Shown here: positions 17,321-25,330 of the stretch, in pieces
Layout of the letters: each line of letters starts with the position of its first letter
How positions within the stretch are numbered: the first letter of the stretch is position 1
Source: Fibrobacter sp.
Lineage (GTDB): Bacteria; Fibrobacterota; Fibrobacteria; Fibrobacterales; Fibrobacteraceae
NCBI GenBank assembly: GCA_017642335.1
Contig: JAGCPF010000046.1
Location: 31,079 to 95,078, forward strand
Direction: 5' to 3'
DNA length: 64,000 nucleotides
Made by a program: the position numbers and the translations under genes
Notes under the pieces: model-generated
Database searches by the model: none
What the model was told of the DNA's origin: nothing
The model's input: the letters and a program-made list of their open reading frames with translations, nothing else

Positions 17321-17437
17321 TGAGCGATGAGCGATGAGGCCGCTCGTAAACTCGCTTTGAGGTCGCTTCGCTTTGGGGTTTGTAGATATCCTCTTACCTC
17401 AGAGGCGCGTAGCGCCGACCTCATAGCTCACAGCTAT
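17321..17437. repeat. gene-end repeat of GAGCGATGAGC / CTCATAGCTCAC words
   Basis: Between acpP and rnc: GAGCGATGAGCGATGAGG near the left end, short hairpins such as GGCGCGTAGCGCC, and CTCATAGCTCACAGC near the right end, so the ends are loosely inverse. Related words follow the solute-binding protein gene at 20248-20300 and again at 20650-20693. No coding capacity. Confidence 0.6.
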
Positions 17438-17444
17438 ATTATAC

Positions 17445-18266
17445 ATGGAAAAGAATACTCTCCTCCACAAAATGCTAAAGCTCTGGTTTCGCCAGAAGTC
17501 CGGTGACGGGCTTGAGGCAAAGCTTGGGTATAGGTTCCGCGATCCGGAACTGCTGGCCCATGCCCTGGTGCATCGGTCTTTCCTGTCCGGCAAGGACCTC
17601 CCGTACACGAACAACAACGAGCGCCTGGAGTTCCTGGGCGATTCCGTGCTCAACATGCTGACCACGGAGTACCTGTACAAGACCTACCCCGACGATTCCG
17701 AAGGCAACCTTTCCAAGCGCAAGAGCGCTGTGGTCTCCGGCCATGCCTGTGCCCAGTCCTCCAAGGAATGGAACCTGGGCGACTACATCAAGATTGGCAA
17801 GTCCGAGGCCAAGATGGGCGGTCGGGGCAAGGAAACGATCCTCGCCGACGCCTACGAGGCGGTGCTCGGGGCGGTGTACCTGGACGGCGGGCTCGAAGAG
17901 GTCCGCGCCATCCTCAACCGTTTCCATTTCCCGCGGGTGCAAGAAATCATCGTGGCCGAGGACTTCGTGAACTACAAGAGCGAACTGCTGGAACTCACGC
18001 AGGGCTCCAAGCTGCACATGTCCCCGGAGTACGTCATCGTGGCCGAAGATGGTCCGGAACACCAGAAGTCGTTCACCGCCGAGGTCTCCGTGAACGGGAA
18101 GGTCTACGGTCGGGGGACGGGCCCGAACAAGAAGAAGGCCGAGCAGGAAGCTGCCCGTGTCTCGCTGGAAATTCTCAGGGCCGAGATGGCGGCGGCCGAG
18201 TCCGAGGAGTCCGATAAGGGCCCCACGCCCAAGAAGCAGAAACAGCGCCACGTGGGCTTGCCGTAG
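17445..18266 (+). CDS. rnc: ribonuclease III
   Basis: A double-strand-specific endoribonuclease that processes rRNA and other structured RNAs. The signature NERLEFLGDSVL is at 58-69, with the second acidic cluster in DAYEAVLGAVYLDGG. A double-stranded RNA-binding domain follows (about 165-240), then a ~30-residue charged tail (EESDKGPTPKKQKQR). The total of 273 residues is longer than the E. coli enzyme because of its N-terminal 25 residues and this tail. No strong ribosome site precedes the ATG. rnc after acpP is the standard order in fab clusters. Confidence 0.95.
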   Translation: MEKNTLLHKMLKLWFRQKSGDGLEAKLGYRFRDPELLAHALVHRSFLSGKDLPYTNNNERLEFLGDSVLNMLTTEYLYKTYPDDSEGNLSKRKSAVVSGHACAQSSKEWNLGDYIKIGKSEAKMGGRGKETILADAYEAVLGAVYLDGGLEEVRAILNRFHFPRVQEIIVAEDFVNYKSELLELTQGSKLHMSPEYVIVAEDGPEHQKSFTAEVSVNGKVYGRGTGPNKKKAEQEAARVSLEILRAEMAAAESEESDKGPTPKKQKQRHVGLP

Positions 18267-18269
18267 TTA

Positions 18270-18296
18270 GTAGACGAGAGACGAAAGACGAGAGAG
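18270..18296. repeat. gene-end repeat fragment (GACGAGAGACGAAAGACGAG)
   Basis: A short copy of the family seen at 16092 and 52760, starting 4 bases after the rnc stop. A further fragment (ACGAGAGACGATAG, 18429-18442) runs right up to the start codon of the next gene. Confidence 0.6.
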
Positions 18297-18318
18297 AAGG
18301 CGTGACTGGTCGCAGGAA

Positions 18319-18392
18319 TTGTCATTGCGAGGTGCGATTGCCAGAGCCTGCCGCGAGCGAAGCGTGGCGGAAGCAATCTCCGCTAGTCATCT
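18319..18392. repeat. dispersed GTCATTGCGAGG...GCAATCTCC repeat, copy 2
   Basis: Same ends as 10060-10109, but the centre is longer and contains a hairpin (CTGCCGCGAGCGAAGCGTGGCGG). It sits between rnc and the solute-binding protein gene, so the two copies differ in centre but share both termini, typical of a palindromic intergenic repeat. Confidence 0.7.
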
Positions 18393-18443
18393 GAAGGGTA
18401 TGAGGCCCGAGCCTCGAAACTTAATAAAACGAGAGACGATAGT

Positions 18444-20246
18444 ATGAAGAATATGAAGACGAGAATTTATGGTATTGCACTGGCATCCCTGATGGTTTCG
18501 GCGATGGCCCTCACCGCCTGCAACGAACAGGGGAAGTCCGGGGCTTCCAAGTCCGCTGAGCTGAACTGCCCGGAACTGCCGGTCGATTCCACCGCCACGG
18601 GCGAGTTCGACCCGATTGCCTCGAAGGACGCCCGCCCCTGCGGGACAATCACCCTCTGGGGCTCCGCGATGCCGAAGTCCTTCAACATGTGGGAAGACTA
18701 CAACAGCTTCTCCGCCGAGCTCATGGGCATGATGTTCGAGCCGCTCGTGAGTCTGCACTCCACCGAGGACCGCGAAGTCGGTATCCTCGCCGACAGCTGG
18801 AGCGTTAGCGAAGACGGCAAGACGTTCACCTTCCACGTGGATGCGCGGGCCCGGTGGAGCGACGGCAAGCCCGTCACCGCCGAAGATGTGCAGTACTACT
18901 ACGACGTCATCATGGACGAGAAGAACCTCACCCCGATTTTCAAGGTCGGGCTTAGCCGTTTCGACCGCCCCGAGGTGGTCGACAGCCTCACGGTGAAGAT
19001 GACCGCGAAGGAATCGCACTGGGGAAACTTCTGGGAAGCTGCGGGCATGCTCGCGTTCCCCAAGCACGTTTGGGCAGGGAAGGACTTCAACCAGATCCGC
19101 TACGAGTTCCCGGTGGTTTCGGGCCCGTACAAGATCAAGACCTTCCGCGAGGACCGCTACGTGGAATTGCAGCGCCGAGCTGACTGGTGGGGCTTCCACA
19201 AGAACTGGAACCGCGGCAAGTACAACTTCGAGAAGATCCGCTACCGTTTTATGAACGACCAGACGAAGGCCCTCGAAGCCTTCAAGAAGCAGGACTTCAA
19301 CGCCTATGCCATCTACACCAGCAGCATCTGGATGAAGCAGACCGACTTCGATGCCGTCAAGAAGGGCTGGGCCGTAAAGCAGCGTATCTTTAACAAGGAG
19401 CCCATCGGCTTCCAGGGCATGGCCATCAACCTGCGCAAGCCGCAGTTCCAGGACGTTCGCGTGCGCCGTGCCTTGAGCATGCTTTTGAACCGCGAGGCCA
19501 TGAACGAGAAGTACATGTTCGGCCAGTACTTCTTGCTGAACAGCTACTACCCCGACCTGTGGGAAGGCAACCAGAACCCGACGGCGCCGCTTTACAAGTT
19601 CAACCCGGACAGCGCCCGTGCCCTCTTTGCCGAAGCGGGCTACAAGGTGAACGGCCAGGGCGTGCTCGAAAAAGACGGCAAGGCCTTCGCCATCAACTTC
19701 ATCACGAGCCAGGAAGACCTGCGCCACCTCACGCTGTTCCAGGAAGACCTGAAGAAGGTCGGCGTGGTGGCGACCATCGAGCAGATGAGCCAGAGCACCT
19801 TGCGCAAGCGCCTCGATGATGCCGACTTCGACCTCTACTGGGTGAATTGGGGTGCAGGCCGCCTCCGCGACCCGGAAGCGAGCTGGCATTCTGCAACGGC
19901 ACTCCAGAAGGGTACGAATAACCTTGCCGGCGTTCAGGATAAAGTTGTCGATAGCCTCATCAACTTGCAGAAGACGGAATTCGACCTCGCGAAGCGTAAC
20001 GAAATCCTGAAAGCACTCGACAACCGCCTCGCCGAAATCGTGCCGTACGTGCTCATGTGGCAGTGCGACCACCACCGCATTCTCTACTGGAATCGCTACG
20101 GCATGCCCGAAAAGGTGCTGGACCGCTTCAACCGCGAAGACGCCATCCCCGTTTACTGGTGGCTCGACCCGGAAAAGTCCAAGAAACTCGACGCCGCGAT
20201 GAAATCCGGCGAAAGCCTGCCGATCCCCGAATACGATGTGAAATAG
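18444..20246 (+). CDS. peptide-type ABC solute-binding lipoprotein (family 5)
   Basis: A 600-residue extracytoplasmic solute-binding protein of the SBP_bac_5 type, which binds oligopeptides, nickel or sugars for an ABC importer. The signal ends in the lipobox LTAC (Cys26), so it is membrane-anchored. Family features are the LADSWSVSEDGKTFTFHVDARARWSDG block style near 115-140 and YWVNWGAG late in the protein. No permease or ATPase genes are adjacent, so the partner transporter must be elsewhere. The start lies inside a GACGAGAG-type repeat, which leaves only a weak ribosome site; an ATG three codons later is an alternative. Confidence 0.88.
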   Translation: MKNMKTRIYGIALASLMVSAMALTACNEQGKSGASKSAELNCPELPVDSTATGEFDPIASKDARPCGTITLWGSAMPKSFNMWEDYNSFSAELMGMMFEPLVSLHSTEDREVGILADSWSVSEDGKTFTFHVDARARWSDGKPVTAEDVQYYYDVIMDEKNLTPIFKVGLSRFDRPEVVDSLTVKMTAKESHWGNFWEAAGMLAFPKHVWAGKDFNQIRYEFPVVSGPYKIKTFREDRYVELQRRADWWGFHKNWNRGKYNFEKIRYRFMNDQTKALEAFKKQDFNAYAIYTSSIWMKQTDFDAVKKGWAVKQRIFNKEPIGFQGMAINLRKPQFQDVRVRRALSMLLNREAMNEKYMFGQYFLLNSYYPDLWEGNQNPTAPLYKFNPDSARALFAEAGYKVNGQGVLEKDGKAFAINFITSQEDLRHLTLFQEDLKKVGVVATIEQMSQSTLRKRLDDADFDLYWVNWGAGRLRDPEASWHSATALQKGTNNLAGVQDKVVDSLINLQKTEFDLAKRNEILKALDNRLAEIVPYVLMWQCDHHRILYWNRYGMPEKVLDRFNREDAIPVYWWLDPEKSKKLDAAMKSGESLPIPEYDVK

Positions 20247-20247
20247 C

Positions 20248-20300
20248 TTTGAGCGATGAGCTCGGTCGCTAGCGCTCCCTCTGAGGTGTGAGGTAAATAG
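20248..20300. repeat. gene-end repeat (GAGCGATGAGC family), copy 2
   Basis: TTTGAGCGATGAGCTCGGTCGC and CTCTGAGGTGTGAGGT follow the stop of the solute-binding protein gene by one base. Same word set as 17321-17437. Confidence 0.5.
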
Positions 20301-20354
20301 AGGTTAGGGGTTGGTGATTAGGAAAAAAAAGTTTTTTGTCTTTTTTTCTGTGTC

Positions 20355-20646
20355 TTACATACTAAACGTCAAAATTTTGCCGAATAATATGTAAAAATGT
20401 CCGTCAACAGAAAGAAAAGGGCTTTTTTTTCATCACCTTACATACTAAAATGTTTTTTTTAGTGACTTAGTATGTAAATTTGCTGGCAAAACAATTTACT
20501 TTATACGAATTTTTGTGGATTTTACATACTAGAGGACGCTTTTTTTTGAATTTAGTATGTAAACGAGATTGTTTTTCCTTTTTACTGGATGCCGATTTAA
20601 GAGAAATTACATACTAATCGTTCAGAAAAAGAAAAATAGTATGTAA
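20355..20646. repeat. periodic array of inverted TTACATACTAA motifs
   Basis: Four units, each made of TTACATACTA(A/G) followed about 30 bases later by its inverse. Left arms start at 20355, 20438, 20522 and 20607; right arms at 20384 (ATAATATGTAA), 20467, 20552 and 20636 (ATAGTATGTAA). The unit period is 83-85 bases, close to eight helical turns; the step within a unit is about three turns and between units about five. The sequences between arms are mostly A/T runs and are not conserved. Arms are conserved while spacers are not, which points to a protein-binding array or serial hairpins rather than a tandem duplication. Function unknown. Confidence 0.85.
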
Positions 20647-20649
20647 GAC

Positions 20650-20693
20650 AGCTCATAGCTCGCCGCTCATAGCTCACCGCTCGCTCCTCATCC
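20650..20693. repeat. gene-end repeat (CTCATAGCTC family), copy 3
   Basis: GCTCATAGCTCGCCGCTCATAGCTCACCGCTCGCTCCTC-type words, the inverse of the GAGCGATGAGC words at 20248. Copies 2 and 3 therefore bracket the TTACATACTAA array in opposite orientation. Confidence 0.5.
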
Positions 20694-20905
20694 CCCCAGA
20701 TTTTAGCCTCGAGCCGCAACCCTTTTCCCCTAAAAAAGTGTTGTACAAAATTAAACATGTGACGCCTGTCATTTTGTAGTATTTTGGGCAGTTTTTGCGT
20801 TTGCGCCCTATCACAACGCCAAGAAAAAGAAACTCTCAATTGGAATATTTTCCTTTTTTGATAGTATCTTATATATAAAGAAAAAATCGAGGCAGGGTGT
20901 AAGAG

Positions 20906-23900
20906 ATGAAAATAAAATCCATTTTTTTGTTTATATGGGGATTCCTGACTGCGGGGTCCGTATTTGCCCAAACTCCTGAAGGCTATCTGCAACTTTGTAT
21001 TGACGGAAACGAGGATGCGTATGTTTCGCAGTATATTGGTGTAACTCCACCTAGCGCTCCCTTAGGCTACACTTGTACTACCGCCCCTTTGAAAACGATT
21101 TCCCGTACGGCAGTTGTTTTGGATTCTATCCTGACTGCTGACTGGAATCCAAGCACGAATGCATATTCTGTGGGATTCAATCCGATGTTGGGTGGCGGAT
21201 TTGTGGTGTATCAACGTAAGCACGCACTTACCTTTTCGACCGATTTCCAGTTTGGGCAATATGTTGAGGTGTCAAAAGGTGTGTTCGAATGCCAAGTCAA
21301 CCATACTCCGCTCAAGTTTAAGCTAGACGACTGGGAAATTAACGGAGGCAATCATACAATCTCCAATGTGTGCCTCGAAAAAGAAATTTCTGCTGGCGAT
21401 GATTCACAGGCATCCCCAATCGGCTTTTTTGAAACTCTGGAATCGGTCAATGTCCATAACTTAAAGCTCAAGAACATCTCGTTCTCCGTGACTGCTGAAG
21501 GTGGAGCTTCGTTGGACGCTTCAAAATTCGGTCCCGTGGGTGCTCTTGCGGGTGTCTTGAAATTGGCTTTGCTCTATGAGGATACGCTAACTGATATCAA
21601 TATTTCTGCCCCGATGGCTGGCGGGTTTGTCGGCTATGCGGAAAATAGTACCCTCTTGCGGATTTACAGCGACGATGATCTGAACGTCTTTAACGATGTG
21701 GACCTGAACGGTGCGGAATATTATGCAGGCATCCATACTTCCGATTGGGGGAGTGATTATCGGGCTTTTATTGGAGGCTTGGTCGGCTATGCGGTGAACC
21801 TGAATCTGAAACAGATCAATGTGATGCCCAAGGTGCAGAACAGATCCGCCGATACGTCGACCGTCATCGGTGGACTTGTTGGCATGTATGCGCTTTCGCA
21901 GAAGAAGAATAACAGGCCTGAACAGAACGTCATGGAAATCGACTCTTTAACAATGTTGGTTAAGACCGAAAATGCGAACACGTACACCAAGGTTGAAGGC
22001 GGTAAGACGATGGGAGATCTTGTGGGCGAGGCGGCAATCTACAAGAATCTGGCAGCCGAATCCATGAACCTTTCCATAAATCATGTGAATCTTTATGGTT
22101 CTATTTCTAATCCGCGAGGAAATGACGTGCATGCCGGTGGCATGATTGGCCGTAGCCTGGTTGACCGTGGTGCCTCCGTGAAGATTCTCAATAGCGAAGT
22201 CACACTCAAAATGAATGAATCTCTCTCGAATGCGGGCTACTATCAATATTCCGTAGGCGGCCTGGTTGGCGAAGGGGCTTGCGTATCCACCGAGAATACG
22301 GTGACGGCCGAATCGTTTATTTCCATTACCAATACGAAAACGTACGGTTCTCTCTCGCTCTCCAAGAAGGATGGCGTCGAGAACGTTAGCGCCGACGTGT
22401 TCATGGGTGGCCTGGCTGGGCGTGCCTGCCTTGCCCGAAATGCGGAGGCTCTGTCGGGGAATTCTTCGGCGATGGAATTAAGTGTCACGGTGAACGGCTT
22501 GCGCGGACATTCTGTCGGAGGCAGCGAGACCTCGGCAATCGATACCGTGATGGTGGGCGGCTTTGTCGGCAAGGCCGTGACCCGCCCCAATACGAGTGGA
22601 ACCTATACGGCAGGAGATTCCGTCCTGACGGTTCGCAATGCGATGTTTACCGGAAGAATTTCGGTCAAGGATAGTCTGAACCTTGTCCGCGCGGGCGGCT
22701 TCATCGGTTCGTTTGCCGACAATGCCGGTGTGCTGTATGTCGCCTTTGAAAATGCCCGACTGAACAACGTGGCTTTGATGACCCTCAATCCCGGGGTGAC
22801 GGCTACATTCCCGGTGCAGGGCTCCGCTGCCATTGGAGGACTCTGCGGTTATTGCATCATGCCGAACAGCGTCAACCGTGTCATGGTTAGGGGAGGTATC
22901 AATGTGCAAGGTGATTTCTCCCAGGCGGATTCCCTGTTCGTGGGTGGTGCGTTTGGCGGCTTGCTCAGCAGCAAGGACTTTAGCATGCAGAACCTGTACT
23001 ACATTGGCACGATGACCGTTCCCGGCAGCGGTTCTTCGGACAAAATCTACGAAGGCTACCTGGCAGGAAAGCTTACGCTGAACGGCACGAAGGTCTTTAG
23101 AAAGATTGTTTCCACTTATCACAATGGCAATGACAAGCTGGACGCTTTCGGGCTGTTCGAGGGCGGGAACGCTCATTTCTTGCCGTCTGCGCAGGGCGAT
23201 GACTGGAGCCTGATCGAGAACGAGTGCAGCGGTCTGTCCAAGCTGAACGGCAACGTGACGTGCTGGGATATTCGTTATAACGTACGTAACGGCGATACGG
23301 AGAGCATAAACGAGAATTTCAACGGAACGAAGACCGATTCCTCCATGAAAACTCCCGAATTCGCCGATTTCCTGAACGACCCGTTCTCTGCGGACGGCAA
23401 TGTGTACTGGGGACATGAGGTCGGCTCAAACGGCGACTTCCCGTATCTCTTGGAAAACCCGATTATCCTCAATCTCCCGTCGTCTTCGTCCGTGGCTGTG
23501 TCCAGTTCTTCTTCGGCCCCGGTAAGTTCCAGCTCGTTCTGGTTCCCGACTTTCAGTTCGAGTTCGTTCCAGTTCCCGACATTCAGTTCGTGCTCGTTCC
23601 AATTCCCGACCTTCAGTTCCAGCTCTATCACATGGCCATGGCCGTTTAGTTCTAGCTCGATTAAACTGCCGCCTGCAAGTTCGAGTTCCGTGTTTATCCC
23701 GTCGAGTTCTTCTGAGTTGCCGCAGCCGGAGTCTTCGTCTGTCGAGGAACCCGCGCCTAACAATGCTCTGAAGGTTGTCGTCGTCGAAGCTCCCAAGATT
23801 CTGTCGCACCGTCTGGACTGGTCCGGTTCTTTGGCCCGCCTTGTGTTCAGTGCCAGCGCAGATACCCTGGGCAGTAAGGTCGTCGCGTCGGTTCGCGTAC

Positions 23901-25255
23901 GTTCCGGTGATGTCGTCGTACTCGATACGCTGCTCGTTGATTCCGTTCCGGGAATTCTGGACCAGGCTTCGTTGAACTTTGCCGTGACTCCCGGCGATTC
24001 GCTTGTCTACGAGATTTCTTTGCAAGGCGATACTGTCTCGGCATTGGCTAATGGGGGCTCACGGAATGAAACGGAGGTCCAGAGGTTCCGCTGGCAGATG
24101 GTTTCGCTCGCCGATGTCAATCTTCGCAAGCAGAATTTGGACGAATACCATGTGCTCTACCGCTGGGACGAATCCCTGGAGATGGGCGACTACATGCAGT
24201 ACCGTGGCTATTCTAGCGATGAAGATGTTTCAGGGACAAACGGCTACTGGTATGGCTCTTATGACGGAGCCGCCTTGAAGCGCGATGTCGGCAAGTTTGT
24301 CGATAACGCGGAAATCGTCTGGGAAGTCGACAGCATCCACAGCGGCTGGAACATGGTGGCCAACCCCTACGGCTGGGTGGTCGACCTGTCCGCTATCGCG
24401 GAATCCGATGTCGAGTTGTGGAGCTGGGACGACGAGACCGGCGGATATGGCATCCCGACGGAATTGAAACCTTACGAGGCTGTATGGCTGAAGACCTCCG
24501 GCCCGCAGACGCTCCAGTTCTCCGCGGCCCCGAAGTTCGGCGAGAATGGTGCGAAGTCGCTTGCCAAGCGTGGAGCGCTCAAGAAGTCGTCTGACGGCTG
24601 GACGATCCGCGCCACTCTGTTCGACGATAACGGCAAGGAGGATTCCTGGAACATGTTCGGCACGAATAGCGTGGTGTCCAAGAGCGACAAGCCGCCTTCC
24701 GGTATGGGGGACCATGTGTCGCTTGCAATTGTCGAGGATGGTCGCGCTCTTGCCAGGTCGTTCAAGCCCGCAGCAAAAGAAATGGAATGGACTCTCCAGT
24801 TGAGTGCGTCGAGTGAGAGAACTGCGTATCTTAAATTGGAGGGTCTTGCTGAAGCTAAGGCAACGGGCAACAAGGTGTTCGTGACGGTTGACGGCAAGAC
24901 TGTCGAGGCGAAGGAAGGCAAGGCGATTCCTGTGAAGGTGGGAACCTTCAAGAAGACGGCGACCGTCTATGTGGCGCCGCAGGCCAAGCCGGAACTTGAA
25001 TACGCCTTCAAGGATGTCCGTGTCGTCCAGAGCGGCAGCATGTTCGACGTCCAGTTCGTGGCGACGAACGGGCTTGCTGGCCGTAGCGTGAAGGTCGACC
25101 TGCTGGATATTTCCGGAAAGGTGCTGTCCTCGCTTTCGAAGACTTCGTCGGCAGGCGTGAATAACGCGAGCTTCGCTGCCCCCAAAGGTGGCCTCTATAT
25201 CGTCAGAATCCGTTCCGGAAGCCTGTCTGCTACCAGAAAAGTCGTCTTGAGGTGA
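20906..25255 (+). CDS. large secreted GLUG-like protein with Ser-rich linker
   Basis: A 1,449-residue protein with a signal peptide (cleavage after VFA, near 21). Residues ~230-690 hold repeats of the GGLVGY/GGFVGK kind, like GLUG motifs that form a beta-helix. Residues ~855-942 form a Ser-rich linker with a 10-residue tandem unit (SSSSFQFPTF) repeated about three to four times. From ~1062 to the end is a ~390-residue region shared with the next gene (WQMVSLADVNL, NSGWN-like SGWNMVANPYG). It finishes in a T9SS-like sorting domain (VDLLDISGKVLSSLS...LYIVRIRSG). Likely a surface-exposed adhesin or carbohydrate-binding protein; no catalytic domain recognised. Confidence 0.82.
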   Translation: MKIKSIFLFIWGFLTAGSVFAQTPEGYLQLCIDGNEDAYVSQYIGVTPPSAPLGYTCTTAPLKTISRTAVVLDSILTADWNPSTNAYSVGFNPMLGGGFVVYQRKHALTFSTDFQFGQYVEVSKGVFECQVNHTPLKFKLDDWEINGGNHTISNVCLEKEISAGDDSQASPIGFFETLESVNVHNLKLKNISFSVTAEGGASLDASKFGPVGALAGVLKLALLYEDTLTDINISAPMAGGFVGYAENSTLLRIYSDDDLNVFNDVDLNGAEYYAGIHTSDWGSDYRAFIGGLVGYAVNLNLKQINVMPKVQNRSADTSTVIGGLVGMYALSQKKNNRPEQNVMEIDSLTMLVKTENANTYTKVEGGKTMGDLVGEAAIYKNLAAESMNLSINHVNLYGSISNPRGNDVHAGGMIGRSLVDRGASVKILNSEVTLKMNESLSNAGYYQYSVGGLVGEGACVSTENTVTAESFISITNTKTYGSLSLSKKDGVENVSADVFMGGLAGRACLARNAEALSGNSSAMELSVTVNGLRGHSVGGSETSAIDTVMVGGFVGKAVTRPNTSGTYTAGDSVLTVRNAMFTGRISVKDSLNLVRAGGFIGSFADNAGVLYVAFENARLNNVALMTLNPGVTATFPVQGSAAIGGLCGYCIMPNSVNRVMVRGGINVQGDFSQADSLFVGGAFGGLLSSKDFSMQNLYYIGTMTVPGSGSSDKIYEGYLAGKLTLNGTKVFRKIVSTYHNGNDKLDAFGLFEGGNAHFLPSAQGDDWSLIENECSGLSKLNGNVTCWDIRYNVRNGDTESINENFNGTKTDSSMKTPEFADFLNDPFSADGNVYWGHEVGSNGDFPYLLENPIILNLPSSSSVAVSSSSSAPVSSSSFWFPTFSSSSFQFPTFSSCSFQFPTFSSSSITWPWPFSSSSIKLPPASSSSVFIPSSSSELPQPESSSVEEPAPNNALKVVVVEAPKILSHRLDWSGSLARLVFSASADTLGSKVVASVRVRSGDVVVLDTLLVDSVPGILDQASLNFAVTPGDSLVYEISLQGDTVSALANGGSRNETEVQRFRWQMVSLADVNLRKQNLDEYHVLYRWDESLEMGDYMQYRGYSSDEDVSGTNGYWYGSYDGAALKRDVGKFVDNAEIVWEVDSIHSGWNMVANPYGWVVDLSAIAESDVELWSWDDETGGYGIPTELKPYEAVWLKTSGPQTLQFSAAPKFGENGAKSLAKRGALKKSSDGWTIRATLFDDNGKEDSWNMFGTNSVVSKSDKPPSGMGDHVSLAIVEDGRALARSFKPAAKEMEWTLQLSASSERTAYLKLEGLAEAKATGNKVFVTVDGKTVEAKEGKAIPVKVGTFKKTATVYVAPQAKPELEYAFKDVRVVQSGSMFDVQFVATNGLAGRSVKVDLLDISGKVLSSLSKTSSAGVNNASFAAPKGGLYIVRIRSGSLSATRKVVLR

Positions 25256-25330
25256 CTTTTCTCCACTTGAAGTGATATTTTTGTAAGAATCTTTTAGCAA
25301 AATCGTCCGACATTAGTTATTTTCTTTACT

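Larger units (their letters stand above)
20247..20905. other. 659-bp non-coding region rich in repeats
   Basis: No gene seen. It holds a gene-end repeat at the left (20248-20300), the TTACATACTAA array (20355-20646), a second gene-end repeat (20650-20693), and an AT-rich promoter zone (20835-20880, ending TTATATATAAAG) before the start at 20906. An AGGCAGGG sequence 13-20 bases before that ATG is the only weak ribosome site. Confidence 0.6.

Noticed and set aside
18267..18443. Insertion-sequence remnant between rnc and the solute-binding protein gene
   Set aside because: Only short palindromic repeats are present; no transposase fragment or terminal repeats of an IS were found.
20355..20646. 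CRISPR array interpretation of the TTACATACTAA repeats
   Set aside because: Repeats are only 11 bp, alternate in orientation, the spacers are A/T runs of two fixed lengths, and no cas genes are near.
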